Shown: positions 48,702-57,657, numbered from the stretch's first letter. The stretch: 64,000 bases of DNA from Candidatus Nitrosotalea sinensis (GCF_900143675.1 NZ_FRFC01000003.1:608523-672522); one strand, 5' to 3'. Notes: generated by a model from the letters alone, not told the origin. Made by a program: numbers and translations.

Positions 48702-50090
48702 ATGTCTATTCAGACAATCAATCCTGCCACTGAATCGCAAATTGCTCAATATCAAATCATCACTGATGCAGAACTTAAAACCAAGGTGGCAAAATCACGT
48801 GAGACTTTTTCCAAGTGGAAGACAGACCCAAAAAAACGTGCCATGTTTTTGCACTTGCTGTCTGAACAATTGCGAAAAAACAAGGACTCTCTTGCCAAGA
48901 TTGCAACCCAAGAGATGGGAAAGACAATCAAGGAATCTGCCGCAGAGGTTGAAAAGTGTGCATGGGTGATGGAGTTTTACGGAGACAATGGGGAGACATT
49001 TCTAAATTCTGAAGTAATAAACACTGATGCAAGAAAAAGCTATATTGCATTTGAACCGCTTGGATTAATTGCAAGTATAATGCCGTGGAACTTTCCATAT
49101 TGGCAGGCATTGAGATTTGCAGCGCCATCTCTTATGGCTGGCAACACTATACTTCTCAAGCCCGCAAGTGTCACAATGAACTGTGGACTACAAATTGAGC
49201 AAATGTTTCTAAAAGCAGGATTTCCTGAAGGTGTATTTCAGACACTTGTCAGCGATTCCAAGATGGCAGAAAAATTAATTGATTCTGATATTAATGCAGT
49301 TACGTTTACTGGAAGCAATATTGCAGGTTCCAAGGTTGCTCAAAGGGCAACATCCCAGATAAAAAAATGTGTACTGGAACTTGGTGGCAGCGATCCGTTC
49401 ATTGTGTGCTCTGATGCTGATGTAGACAAGGCCTCAACAGGTGCAGTAAAGGGACGATTCATCAATTGCGGACAGAGCTGCATTGCATCAAAGAGATTTT
49501 TTGTAACAAAAAACATAGCAAAAGAGTTCATAGAGCAGTTTGTACAAAAAACTGAGAAACTTGTTGTAGGTGACCCAATGTCTGACAGTACAGATATTGG
49601 CCCTCTTGTAAATGCAGATGGCCTTGCTAGGATTGAGGCAATGGTAAAAGATGCCACAAGCAAGGGAGCTCAGGTGTTAACAGGCGGAAAAAGACTAGGC
49701 AGCAAGGGTTACTTTTACACCCCTACAGTTCTTGGAGGGATATCACCTGATATGGCAGTGGCAAATGAAGAGGTCTTTGGACCTGTAGCACCTGTCACTA
49801 TCGTAGAAGACGAGCAAGAGGCAATAAAACTTGCAAACCAGTCACAGTATGGCCTTGGGGCAAGCATTTGGACAAAAAACCTGGACAAGGCAGACAAGAT
49901 GTCAGCACTTGTAGAATCAGGAATTGTATCTGTGAATAATGTTGTAATATCAGACCCTAGGATTCCGTTTGGCGGTGTAAAGCACAGCGGATTTGGAAGG
50001 GAATTGTCAAGATACGGCATGATGGAATTTGTAAACATCAAGTCTGTACGATACTATGATCAGCTAGTACAGCATCATCGCGTAGAATAA
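48702..50090 (+). CDS. Succinate-semialdehyde-type aldehyde dehydrogenase
   Basis: A 462-residue NAD(P)-dependent aldehyde dehydrogenase. Features are PWNFPYWQALRFAAPSLMAG, FTGSNIAGSKVAQRA, the general base in VLELGGSDPFIV (Glu near 226), the catalytic Cys in NCGQSCIASKRFF (near 260) and EEVFGPVAPV near 350. The pattern is GabD/Sad-like. In thaumarchaea a related enzyme acts as succinyl-CoA reductase in the hydroxypropionate/hydroxybutyrate cycle, a possible role here, but substrate cannot be read from sequence. It shares a TATA box with the phasin/AbrB operon. Confidence 0.85.
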   Translation: MSIQTINPATESQIAQYQIITDAELKTKVAKSRETFSKWKTDPKKRAMFLHLLSEQLRKNKDSLAKIATQEMGKTIKESAAEVEKCAWVMEFYGDNGETFLNSEVINTDARKSYIAFEPLGLIASIMPWNFPYWQALRFAAPSLMAGNTILLKPASVTMNCGLQIEQMFLKAGFPEGVFQTLVSDSKMAEKLIDSDINAVTFTGSNIAGSKVAQRATSQIKKCVLELGGSDPFIVCSDADVDKASTGAVKGRFINCGQSCIASKRFFVTKNIAKEFIEQFVQKTEKLVVGDPMSDSTDIGPLVNADGLARIEAMVKDATSKGAQVLTGGKRLGSKGYFYTPTVLGGISPDMAVANEEVFGPVAPVTIVEDEQEAIKLANQSQYGLGASIWTKNLDKADKMSALVESGIVSVNNVVISDPRIPFGGVKHSGFGRELSRYGMMEFVNIKSVRYYDQLVQHHRVE

Positions 50091-50116
50091 TATCTTTGAA
50101 AAATTAAAAAACAGTC

Positions 50117-50257
50117 CTATCTTACTAGGACTGCTGTAATTATTCCTGCTCCAATCATGATGCCTAATCCAAAAAACAAGGCATCAAATGCTATTACTTT
50201 CTTAAAGGGAGCACGGACTTCGCCTGCCCACACGGTAGGTTTTGTTTTGGTCTCCAT
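50117..50257 (-). CDS. Small one-pass membrane protein, 46 residues
   Basis: Read directly on the minus strand: METKTKPTVWAGEVRAPFKK followed by a hydrophobic segment (VIAFDALFFGLGIMIGAGII) that ends TAVLVR. A short N-terminal cytoplasmic part plus one membrane helix suggests a subunit or regulator of a membrane complex. No family recognised. The 50258-50408 gap holds no other gene. Confidence 0.5.
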   Translation of the reverse strand: METKTKPTVWAGEVRAPFKKVIAFDALFFGLGIMIGAGIITAVLVR

Positions 50258-50408
50258 GTCTTGTATATGCACTGGGAATCTCATAAGTTGTCATAAGCTT
50301 GTATGGTTACAGTTAAGCTAGGTTTGTTACAAGTTAACTTGGATTATTTCCTTGTTGATATATCAAAGAGATATCTTGAAATGCCCATGATTCTGCCTTC
50401 AGGGTGTA

Positions 50409-51035
50409 ATGAAATACGTTGTATCTTCTGCTGTGTTGCTTGCATTGTTTGCCGTACTTGCAGTATTGATTTCTCATAATAATTCCGGTATTGTATCATT
50501 TGATAATTCTGTGTTGTCTGGTGTAAACCCTGTAGGTGGAGCACTTGATCATATCATGGTATTTTTGAGCAAATACGGAAGAGAGTTTGTTTGGATTCCT
50601 GTTGTTGCAATATTGTTTGTGTTTGGTAAAAAAGATGGAAGAAAAACAGCAGTGTTTCTTACAATGGCATTTTTGATTTTAATTCCGCTTGGAAGCGTGA
50701 TAAAGTCAGAAATTGACAGACAAAGGCCTGTAGTATCTGATGATAGGCTGTTGATAAAAAATGAACATGATGCATCATTTCCGTCAGGACATGCAGTAAT
50801 GGTGTCGGCAGGCGCAACCATACTATTGTTGACATTTAACAGGTCAAGGCAGATTGTATTTTCAATAATGCTTGCTATTGAATCAATATTGGTATCATTT
50901 TCTAGAATCTATGTAGGGGTACATTATCCAACAGACGTGATAGGTGGAATACTTTTGGGCTGTGGCGTATCATTGGCTGTCATTGCATCAGGCAAGTACA
51001 TGGGGCCAATATTTACAAAAATAAATGGAAAATAA
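50409..51035 (+). CDS. PAP2 superfamily membrane phosphatase
   Basis: A 208-residue protein with six hydrophobic segments and the three PAP2 motifs: KSEIDRQRP near 98, PSGHAVM near 123 and SRIYVGVHYPTD near 160. It dephosphorylates a lipid phosphate, probably undecaprenyl- or dolichyl-type pyrophosphate, on the outer membrane face, thereby recycling the carrier for surface glycosylation. The gene stands alone between a small membrane ORF and a nitroreductase. Confidence 0.88.
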   Translation: MKYVVSSAVLLALFAVLAVLISHNNSGIVSFDNSVLSGVNPVGGALDHIMVFLSKYGREFVWIPVVAILFVFGKKDGRKTAVFLTMAFLILIPLGSVIKSEIDRQRPVVSDDRLLIKNEHDASFPSGHAVMVSAGATILLLTFNRSRQIVFSIMLAIESILVSFSRIYVGVHYPTDVIGGILLGCGVSLAVIASGKYMGPIFTKINGK

Positions 51036-51083
51036 AACACCACTGCTAGACTTAATTATCCAAAATTATTGTATCATGGTATC

Positions 51084-51686
51084 ATGATAGATTCCGAAGT
51101 GCAAAAAACTAGGACACCTCAATTTTCAATAAATGAAGTACTGGTGAACAGGTGGTCGTCAAGATCCTTTGCTAAATATGACATAAAAGACAAGGAACTT
51201 TTCTCACTCTTTGAATCTGCAAGGTGGGCACCGTCTGCATCAAACAGCCAACCGTGGAGATTTGTGTATGCAAAAAATGGCTCTAGCGAATGGAACGGCT
51301 TTTTTGATCTTTTAATTGACTTTAACAAGCAATGGTGCAAGGATGCATCTGCACTTGTTGTTGTTTTATCAAAAAAAGAGCACAACGGCAAGCCATCCAT
51401 GACGCACCAGTTTGATACTGGTGCTGCATGGGAAAATCTTGCAATCCAGGCAGTCTCACAGGGACTTGTCACACACGCAATGGCAGGATTTGACTCTGCC
51501 AAGGCAAGAGAAACACTTCAAGTTCCGCAAGACTATGATGTAATGATAATGATTGCAATTGGAAAAAAAGGCCAGAAAGAAAAGTTACCTCAAGACCTTC
51601 AAGCAAGGGAATCACCAAATACTAGGGTGCCGCTCTCTGATATTGTAATGCATGGCAAGTTTGGAAACAAAGCTCCTATATCATGA
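51084..51686 (+). CDS. Nitroreductase family protein
   Basis: A 200-residue FMN enzyme of the nitroreductase family. The start of the FMN-binding region is VNRWSSRSFAKYDI, with WAPSASNSQPWRFVYA near 45-60, then DTGAAWENLAIQAVSQGLVT and IAIGKKGQKEKLP. These enzymes reduce quinones, nitro groups or flavins. The ATG at 51084 is chosen since a TATA-like TTAATTATCC lies about 26 bases upstream. Its stop overlaps the PPOX gene (ATGA). Confidence 0.85.
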   Translation: MIDSEVQKTRTPQFSINEVLVNRWSSRSFAKYDIKDKELFSLFESARWAPSASNSQPWRFVYAKNGSSEWNGFFDLLIDFNKQWCKDASALVVVLSKKEHNGKPSMTHQFDTGAAWENLAIQAVSQGLVTHAMAGFDSAKARETLQVPQDYDVMIMIAIGKKGQKEKLPQDLQARESPNTRVPLSDIVMHGKFGNKAPIS

Positions 51687-52084
51687 AACTTGAACCTGAA
51701 GTTGCAAAATTATTCCTTGATGCAAATCTTGGATACATTGCAACTATAATGTCTGACAATTCTCCGCAGGTAACACCGGTGTGGATAGACATGGTAGATG
51801 ATGTCATTCTAGTAAATACCGCACAAGGGCGAGTCAAGCAAAAAAATGTATCACGGGACCCACGAGTTGCAATATCAATAGTTGACAAGAACAACCCGTA
51901 CCACATGGTAACAGTTAGAGGCAAAGTGATAGAGCAGACAGATGTGGGAGCAAATATTCACATTGACAAGATGGCAAAAAAATATCTCGGTGTGGAAAAA
52001 TATCCATTTTCAAGACCTGGTGAAAAAAGAATTTTGCTAAAAATATTGCCAGATAAAGTACATCACATGGTTCCACCTTCCTGA
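51683..52084 (+). CDS. PPOX-class flavin/F420-binding protein
   Basis: A 133-residue split-barrel protein of the pyridoxamine 5'-phosphate oxidase-like family. Motifs are LGYIATIMSDNSPQVTPVWI, ILVNTAQGRVKQKNVSRDPR, VAISIVDKNNPYHMVTVRGK and YPFSRPGEKRILLKILPDK. The short length and pattern suit the F420-dependent group (TIGR03618-like). It is translationally coupled to the nitroreductase, so the two may work on the same cofactor or substrate. Confidence 0.82.
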   Translation: MKLEPEVAKLFLDANLGYIATIMSDNSPQVTPVWIDMVDDVILVNTAQGRVKQKNVSRDPRVAISIVDKNNPYHMVTVRGKVIEQTDVGANIHIDKMAKKYLGVEKYPFSRPGEKRILLKILPDKVHHMVPPS

Positions 52085-52147
52085 TCTCTTTCTTGCAAAC
52101 CTGTTTGGAAAATACTTAATAGTGCATATATTCAGGATATCTCCATC

Positions 52148-53404
52148 TTGCCCGTTCCGATTAACACAGGCGATACCGCCTGGCTGATGATAGCATCTAG
52201 CTTGGTACTGCTCATGATCCCAGCACTTGGGATGTTTGAAGCAGGCCTTTTGAGACAAAAAAATGCAGTCTCTGTTTTCATGCAGATTTTCTTTGGTCTT
52301 GCACTTCTTAGTGTAATGTGGTTTACAGCAGGCTTTAGTCTTACATTTGGACCTGACACAGGAGAAGGAATTACCGGAAACATGGACTGGAGATTCCTAA
52401 AAGGTGTATCTCAAAATGAAGGGCTCCATTATGCCCCTACAGTTCCAGGGGTATCATTTGCCATGTTCCAGATGATGTTTGCAGTCATTACTCCTCTGAT
52501 ACTTACAGGCGCTGTTGCAGAGAGGATGAAGTTTAGTGCTTATATTTTGTTTATAGTTGCATGGAGTGCGCTGATTTACTATCCGCTTGTACACTGGATA
52601 TGGGGAGACGGTTGGCTCCACAAACTCGGCGTAGTGGATTTTGCAGGAGGAATGATAATTCACACAACTACAGGTGTTGGAGGAATTGCAGCGGCACTTG
52701 TTCTTGGGAGAAGACTTGGATTTGGCCCTGGAATTATGGTGCCCCACAATATTCCACTTGCAGTTTTAGGCTCTTCATTATTGTGGCTAGGTTGGTTTGG
52801 ATTTAATGCAGGAAGTGCATATGCGGCAGGCTCACTTTCAGGAATTACAATTGTCAACACACAGATGGCATCTGCGGTGTCATGTCTTATCTGGGTTGTA
52901 GTATTTTGGATTAGGACAAGAAAATCAAGTGTCATTGCAGCAATCAACGGCGCAGTTGCAGGACTTGCAGGAATTACTCCTGCATCAGGTTATGTCGGAG
53001 TAGAATATGCTGTAGTAATTGGAATTGTTGCAGGCTTTGCATCGTCTTTGATGGTTCCAATCTTTAAGGAGAAACTAAAGATTGATGACGCACTTGATAT
53101 TGGAGCAGTACACGGAGTCGCAGGAATTGTCGGTTCTTTGCTAGTTGGAGTATTTGCAGATTCTGCAGTAAATCATCTTGGAATAAACGGCTGGCTCTTT
53201 GGAAACCCTGGACAGCTTGGAGCACAAGCAATAGGTGTGGCAATTGCAATAATCATGGGATTTGGAGGAACCTGGGTCATACTGAAGATAATAAAATCAT
53301 TGATTCCAATCCGTGTCAAGCCAGAAGTTGAAGAGGCAGGACTTGATATTGAAGAACACGCAGAAAGGGCATACTCTGATGAAGAAGAGTATGGAAAACT
53401 CTAG
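52148..53404 (+). CDS. amt: Ammonium transporter Amt
   Basis: A 418-residue transporter with 11 membrane segments. The recruitment site and pore residues are visible: VDFAGGMIIHTTTGVGG (Asp near 164, His near 172) and IGAVHGVAGIVGSLL (His near 320); Phe-rich FAMFQMMFAVITP supplies the gate. The C-terminal tail is acidic (EEAGLDIEEHAERAYSDEEE). It brings ammonium into an ammonia oxidiser for assimilation or oxidation. It starts at a leaderless TTG. No GlnK gene is adjacent. Confidence 0.95.
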   Translation: MPVPINTGDTAWLMIASSLVLLMIPALGMFEAGLLRQKNAVSVFMQIFFGLALLSVMWFTAGFSLTFGPDTGEGITGNMDWRFLKGVSQNEGLHYAPTVPGVSFAMFQMMFAVITPLILTGAVAERMKFSAYILFIVAWSALIYYPLVHWIWGDGWLHKLGVVDFAGGMIIHTTTGVGGIAAALVLGRRLGFGPGIMVPHNIPLAVLGSSLLWLGWFGFNAGSAYAAGSLSGITIVNTQMASAVSCLIWVVVFWIRTRKSSVIAAINGAVAGLAGITPASGYVGVEYAVVIGIVAGFASSLMVPIFKEKLKIDDALDIGAVHGVAGIVGSLLVGVFADSAVNHLGINGWLFGNPGQLGAQAIGVAIAIIMGFGGTWVILKIIKSLIPIRVKPEVEEAGLDIEEHAERAYSDEEEYGKL

Positions 53405-53513
53405 TGCTACAGAATGCTTGATTTTATTCTTAGATGAGATATCTCTTGATTGTCTAAAAATAGTACCGTTTGTGTAGATCATCCATAAATATCCGTAATG
53501 TCATCTGGATGCA

Positions 53514-54176
53514 ATGACTATACTACAACCTCGTTACCTAAACTTGCTCATTATAGTGGCAAGTTCCATGGCAATCATATCACTAATTGCGCCAATAGGA
53601 TCAGCAAATGCAATACCTACACACAATATGTCTCACAAATCTTTTCTCCATAATGGAAATGTACCACATGGCTCTTCCTTGGTACTTGATATCAACTACA
53701 AAGTTACAAATGATGAAGATTCTGGATTTCTTGGCTATTGGGCCTTGGATGATTATGTCAAACACATCAAAATCTGGAAAGTACCTGATGGAAGCTTCTA
53801 TGCTCTAGTGCAGTATGACGGAAGATTCCATACCTTTGCAGGCGTTCCCAGTCCGCAAAATGGGGTGCCTGAACCAAAGACTGCAACAGGTGAATTCAGT
53901 GGTGGATATGTTGCAACATTTACCGGAACATTTTCACCCGCTCTGGCCACAAGGGGAGATATGGGAAAATTTGATTTTGGAGGCTCCAAAGCAGACATAC
54001 TGTTGGGAACATATGGCAATGGGCAAGCTGGATCTATAACACCATTTAGCTATCTTGATCATTATTTCACAGGTATTGGCTCTTTCAATGAAGATCCGTG
54101 GGGGTGGACGTATCATTACAAGAATCAATCATGGAGCAATCTATCCACTGGTTCAAGTGGAGACATTGTTACATAG
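53514..54176 (+). CDS. Secreted conserved beta protein
   Basis: A 220-residue exported protein with a signal peptide to about residue 33 (ending SANA). The mature part has LVLDINYKVTNDEDSGFLGY, DDYVKHIKIWKVPDGSFYAL, FAGVPSPQNGVPEPKTATGE and HYFTGIGSFNEDPWGWTYHY. It is a compact beta-rich domain found also in bacteria as an uncharacterised family, in my impression. No anchor is present. It is followed by a T-run. Confidence 0.65.
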   Translation: MTILQPRYLNLLIIVASSMAIISLIAPIGSANAIPTHNMSHKSFLHNGNVPHGSSLVLDINYKVTNDEDSGFLGYWALDDYVKHIKIWKVPDGSFYALVQYDGRFHTFAGVPSPQNGVPEPKTATGEFSGGYVATFTGTFSPALATRGDMGKFDFGGSKADILLGTYGNGQAGSITPFSYLDHYFTGIGSFNEDPWGWTYHYKNQSWSNLSTGSSGDIVT

Positions 54177-54178
54177 CA

Positions 54179-54186
54179 TTTTTTTT
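54179..54186 (+). terminator. T-run after secreted protein
   Basis: Eight T residues directly after the stop codon at 54176; no hairpin. Confidence 0.4.
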
Positions 54187-54292
54187 ATCCTGTCTTGTAT
54201 GCAGAAAATAATATCTGAATTTGCGTTTTTACAAAAAAGAGAATCTGCAAGAACGATAAATACAAGATTATACAATGTATTTCTGACATACC

Positions 54293-54475
54293 TTGACAAG
54301 CAAAGAAGAATTTCTTGAAGCAGCACGAAAAATACATGAAAGTGAGACTGCGCCTATTCAAAAACCGATGGACCGTGGAGCACCAACGGTACTAGAAGTA
54401 ATTAACAATCAAAAGAGACTTGCAAAAATGATGGAATATTTGGTTCAGACAATAGAAATGTCTGGCAAGAAATAA
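54293..54475 (+). CDS. Small hypothetical helical protein
   Basis: A 60-residue soluble protein starting at TTG (MTSKEEFLEAARKIHESETA) and ending with helices (VINNQKRLAKMMEYLVQTIE). A TATA-like CGATAAATAC lies about 30 bases upstream. Acidic/basic mixed helix, no Cys. Function unknown. Confidence 0.55.
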   Translation: MTSKEEFLEAARKIHESETAPIQKPMDRGAPTVLEVINNQKRLAKMMEYLVQTIEMSGKK

Positions 54476-54590
54476 CTGCATTACTTTACATTTGTTTTCA
54501 CTGAACCGATTTTTATAGGGCTTGCTATCTCTGATTTGGTTCTAACAGGGACGTGATAATCTAGAATATCTTAAAATATAAAATTCTGCA

Positions 54591-54755
54591 ATGTATCTCA
54601 TGGGCGGATTTTCAAAGGACTGTCCTGTTTGCGGAAAAAATTTTACCAGTCTGATAGAGTATACAAATCACATTGGTATAGATCACAAAGACATTCCTCC
54701 GGACCAGATACTAAAGATGCACAAGGAAGACAAGTGGTCATTTTCAAACAAATAG
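54591..54755 (+). CDS. C2H2 zinc-finger protein, 54 residues
   Basis: Read directly from the plus strand. It contains one classical C2H2 finger: CPVCGKNFTSLIEYTNHIGI followed by DH, with the spacing Cys-x2-Cys-x12-His-x4-His. The C-terminus is helical (PDQILKMHKEDKWSF). A second in-frame ATG at 54600 gives 51 residues. A TATA-like TTAAAATATAAA lies 20-30 bases upstream. Small C2H2 proteins are common in archaea; targets unknown. Confidence 0.75.
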   Translation: MYLMGGFSKDCPVCGKNFTSLIEYTNHIGIDHKDIPPDQILKMHKEDKWSFSNK

Positions 54756-54756
54756 G

Positions 54757-55086
54757 TTACTTGTCTTTTATCTTATCTAGTATAGAATCTATCTTTTTGT
54801 CCAATTCTTGCAATGAATCAAGTGACGACTCGTGCTTGTCGTCAAACTCCTCTAATCGCTTCAAGATTTCGGTATGGTTTTCTTCTAAATCCTTTATCCT
54901 TCCTAGTATCTTGTCTTGCTGATCTGATGTTCTTTTCTGTCTGTTGTATATCCACCAGCTAACAACTCCTCCAATTATGGTACCAGCTATTATTCCAAGA
55001 TATGTTGATGCAGCATTACTCATGTCACTGCAGTTCTTTGATAGTTCTGTCATGCATCCCCAAAGGTCGAAAGTAACAGGCAGCAT
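54757..55086 (-). CDS. Membrane-anchored coiled-coil protein
   Basis: A protein with one membrane segment near the N-terminus (STYLGIIAGTIIGGVVSWWI) followed by a cytoplasmic, charged coiled coil (GRIKDLEENHTEILKRLEEF, SLDSLQELDKKIDSILDKIK). Two starts are possible: ATG 55086 (109 residues, TATA-like TAAAACTA about 26 bases before it) or ATG 55023 (88 residues). It may tether other proteins to the membrane. It ends one base after the convergent C2H2 gene. Confidence 0.6.
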   Translation of the reverse strand: MLPVTFDLWGCMTELSKNCSDMSNAASTYLGIIAGTIIGGVVSWWIYNRQKRTSDQQDKILGRIKDLEENHTEILKRLEEFDDKHESSLDSLQELDKKIDSILDKIKDK

Positions 55087-55163
55087 GATGTTATCACAAG
55101 ACTGGCCATAGTTTTACAGTATCTATGAGCATGAATTAACGAGCTTGTAAAATGATTGACATC

Positions 55164-55442
55164 TTATTGTATTCTGGCAAGAAAGTCTGCTATTGGCTTT
55201 TGGTATGTAAATTCTTGCAGGTATGAGTTTACATCTCTCACCACTTTGGAATGTGCTGTACCAAATATGCTCTTGAGAACACTTGAGAGGTAATCTGGAT
55301 GGTCATAACAGTCGGATATGCTGGAATTGTATTCATTTTGAAGCGTTGATTCTACTTTGGTTAGGGTGTCATTGCTTATCTTTAGAAGGGTGTGCTCTAT
55401 TGCAAGCACTGCTATTGCTTTTTGCTCTCTTAGAGTACTCAT
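55164..55442 (-). CDS. Small helical protein, possible archaeal output domain
   Basis: A 92-residue protein, helical, with the element SISDCYDHPDYLSSVLKSIF and then GTAHSKVVRDVNSYLQEF. It resembles the small archaeal signalling output domain called NitrOD5 in my memory, but that was not verified. No receiver domain is fused. It probably binds other regulators. The 55443-55657 gap upstream holds only AT-rich sequence with a possible TATA for the next gene. Confidence 0.5.
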   Translation of the reverse strand: MSTLREQKAIAVLAIEHTLLKISNDTLTKVESTLQNEYNSSISDCYDHPDYLSSVLKSIFGTAHSKVVRDVNSYLQEFTYQKPIADFLARIQ

Positions 55443-55657
55443 GGTATGCTCCTTATGGTATCATGGATTTGTGACGTTATACTCATATTTTTGATTGTTA
55501 CAAAATTATACAAAAAGAGTCTGGCAAACCCCGTCGATCTTTGATTCCAATCTGGCATTTTAGAGCATACTGCGGTACTGTATCAAGATAAGAATTTCTA
55601 CAGAGTTGAACCAATCCTTGTTAAATTATATGTTGTAAACCATATCTTGATTATGTC

Positions 55658-56353
55658 ATGGCAAATGATGATGATTTTCTAGTCAAGGCAGAAGAGCATA
55701 TCGAGGTAATCAGTACTGAGGATCAGAGAATAAAAATAATTGGAGAAGAGCTTGCAAATGATACCGGAAGGGCAATCTTTGGAAAGATATCACAAGGTGT
55801 GCTGAGCACAAACGATATCGCAAAAGCACTTGATGTCTCATTACCTCTTGTCAACTGGCACATAAATCGGCTGCTTGGAGTGGGACTCATCAAGGTCGAA
55901 AAGATAGAACTCAGCTCAAAAAACAAGCAAATGAAATACTATGGACCTGTCAAGACGGCATTTGTGATTGTACCTCCATCTACGCCCATGGAAAATAATG
56001 TTTCAAAATCAAAAAAAGATGCAATCTTTATGCAGCTTCGACACTATCTGGCAGCAATTGCAGCCTTTGTTATAGTAGGTCCGCTTGTGTATGTAATGGA
56101 ACAAAACCAATCTGAAAATCAACCGCCTCAAATACCTGAGATGACACAAAGGGCAATGATGAAGGCCTCTGAATCACTCCATTCCAACATGACTGCAGCT
56201 CCATTTGCTGTAACCAGTGCGCCTGTAGAGCATGTTTCAACAATGTCTGATCCTGCCATGATTGTAATTGCAATACTTGGTGCTTCTGCTGCTTTTCTTG
56301 CAGTATTTTTTGGAACAAGGCTTTTTTCAAAATTTAGACAATCTAGAAAATAA
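55658..56353 (+). CDS. Membrane-anchored winged-helix transcription factor
   Basis: A 231-residue protein. The N-terminal 100 residues are an ArsR-like winged helix (GRAIFGKISQGVLSTNDIAK, LDVSLPLVNWHINRLLGVGL). Two membrane segments follow near 130-148 (YLAAIAAFVIVGPLVYVME) and 205-222 (MIVIAILGASAAFLAVFFG) with an exterior loop of about 55 residues and a basic tail. A one-component membrane sensor that controls nearby transcription from the membrane is plausible. Its target is unknown. Confidence 0.75.
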   Translation: MANDDDFLVKAEEHIEVISTEDQRIKIIGEELANDTGRAIFGKISQGVLSTNDIAKALDVSLPLVNWHINRLLGVGLIKVEKIELSSKNKQMKYYGPVKTAFVIVPPSTPMENNVSKSKKDAIFMQLRHYLAAIAAFVIVGPLVYVMEQNQSENQPPQIPEMTQRAMMKASESLHSNMTAAPFAVTSAPVEHVSTMSDPAMIVIAILGASAAFLAVFFGTRLFSKFRQSRK

Positions 56354-56487
56354 TTACAATATTTACAAAATATATCCCATCAACAAAAAATGCTACATCT
56401 TGATTTGTATTTTATAATTTTTTAAAAAAATTAAGTTAAAATAAAATTTAATCAAAGCCTATAAGCTGTACTGTATATTGGTATGGC

Positions 56488-57261
56488 ATGGCAACAAAAA
56501 AAATGCTTGCAACACTTGCAGCAATCTTGATTGTATCAACTGCAATCTTTGCAAGTCTTGAAGTATCACAACAGGGAGCTTATGGCCAGACAACAGTAAT
56601 TCCTGCATCGCGGGAAAGAACGGTATCTGTTACAGGCTCTGCAACTGAATCTGTAACACCTGATTTGGTTACAGTCCAATTTGGTGTAGATACTGATGCC
56701 AAGACTGCAAAAGATGCAATCAGCGAAAACTCGCAGCTAATGAATACTGTAGTAGCTGCAGTTCAAAGTGCAGGTGTCACAACAGACGAAATTAGTACTG
56801 CAGGATTTTCAATCTATCCTGTGTATAATGACTCTGTACCAGATCCTATGACTGGAATACACAAGAGTGTTCTGACAGGATATCGAGCATCAAACACACT
56901 TTATGTCAAGACAACCAAGTTGTCTCTGGCAGGAAGCATCGTTGATTCTGCTGTCGGTGCAGGAGCAAACAGGGTGGACAATATATCGTTCTCACTCTCA
57001 CCTGACAAGCAACAGAGCATGCAAGATGACCTGCTTGGAAAAGCAGTACTTAATGCCAAATCACGAGCAGAAAAGGCAATTGGACCTCTAAGCCAAAAGA
57101 TAATCGGAGTCAAGGCTGTCAGTCTGTCTGAATTTACTCCGTCACCAATGCCGATGTACTATGGCGCAATGGCCATGGTTGACAAGTCTACGCCCGTATT
57201 TACGGCAAACCAACAAGTAACAACTACTGTAAATGTGACCTTCCTAATTGGGGACCAGTAG
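56488..57261 (+). CDS. Secreted SIMPL-domain (DUF541) protein
   Basis: A 257-residue exported protein with a signal peptide to about residue 32 (ending GAYGQ). The remainder is a SIMPL/DUF541 domain: VSVTGSATESVTPDLVTVQF, VTTDEISTAGFSIYPVYND, LTGYRASNTLYVKTTKLSL and TTTVNVTFLIGD. The fold occurs in many exported bacterial and archaeal proteins of unknown function. It begins at MATKKML with a TATA-like box upstream; the 56354-56487 gap is AT-rich with no gene. Confidence 0.85.
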   Translation: MATKKMLATLAAILIVSTAIFASLEVSQQGAYGQTTVIPASRERTVSVTGSATESVTPDLVTVQFGVDTDAKTAKDAISENSQLMNTVVAAVQSAGVTTDEISTAGFSIYPVYNDSVPDPMTGIHKSVLTGYRASNTLYVKTTKLSLAGSIVDSAVGAGANRVDNISFSLSPDKQQSMQDDLLGKAVLNAKSRAEKAIGPLSQKIIGVKAVSLSEFTPSPMPMYYGAMAMVDKSTPVFTANQQVTTTVNVTFLIGDQ

Positions 57262-57285
57262 TTTTACATTTCTTTCTTTTTTGTT
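57262..57285 (+). terminator. T-rich terminator after SIMPL gene
   Basis: The run TTTTACATTTCTTTCTTTTTTG directly follows the stop codon; no clear hairpin. Confidence 0.4.
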
Positions 57286-57426
57286 TATATTGATATTGAA
57301 AATCTTGAATCTGGTCTTGTCACGCACAAGTGGTTTTTGCATGAAATTGACACATTTGGGCTTGTGTCCCGGATCTTGTGGTGTATTAGCAAAAATTTGA
57401 TATATTATAACTACCATATATTATAG

Positions 57427-57657
57427 TTGGAGACCGCATATATCATGATAAATTGTGAGATGGGTGCGGAAGGGGCAATCGTAGATGGTGTAAAAACAAT
57501 AGATGACGTAAAAGAAGTCTCAGGTGTTTTTGGCAACTATGATATCATAATAAAAGTAGAATGCTCAGATATTGAAGATCTGCGAGATATCATAACAAGA
57601 AAGATACGCCATTTGGATCAGGTCAAGTGCACTACTACACTGATGTGCGCAAATTGA
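57427..57657 (+). CDS. Stand-alone Lrp/AsnC effector (RAM) domain protein
   Basis: A 76-residue protein consisting only of the Lrp/AsnC ligand-binding RAM fold (AYIMINCEMGAEGAIVDGVK, VSGVFGNYDIIIKVECSDIE, IRHLDQVKCTTTLMC). It lacks a DNA-binding domain, so it likely modulates full-length regulators or forms effector-sensing oligomers. It starts at TTG. A radical SAM gene follows 95 bases downstream. Confidence 0.8.
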   Translation: METAYIMINCEMGAEGAIVDGVKTIDDVKEVSGVFGNYDIIIKVECSDIEDLRDIITRKIRHLDQVKCTTTLMCAN

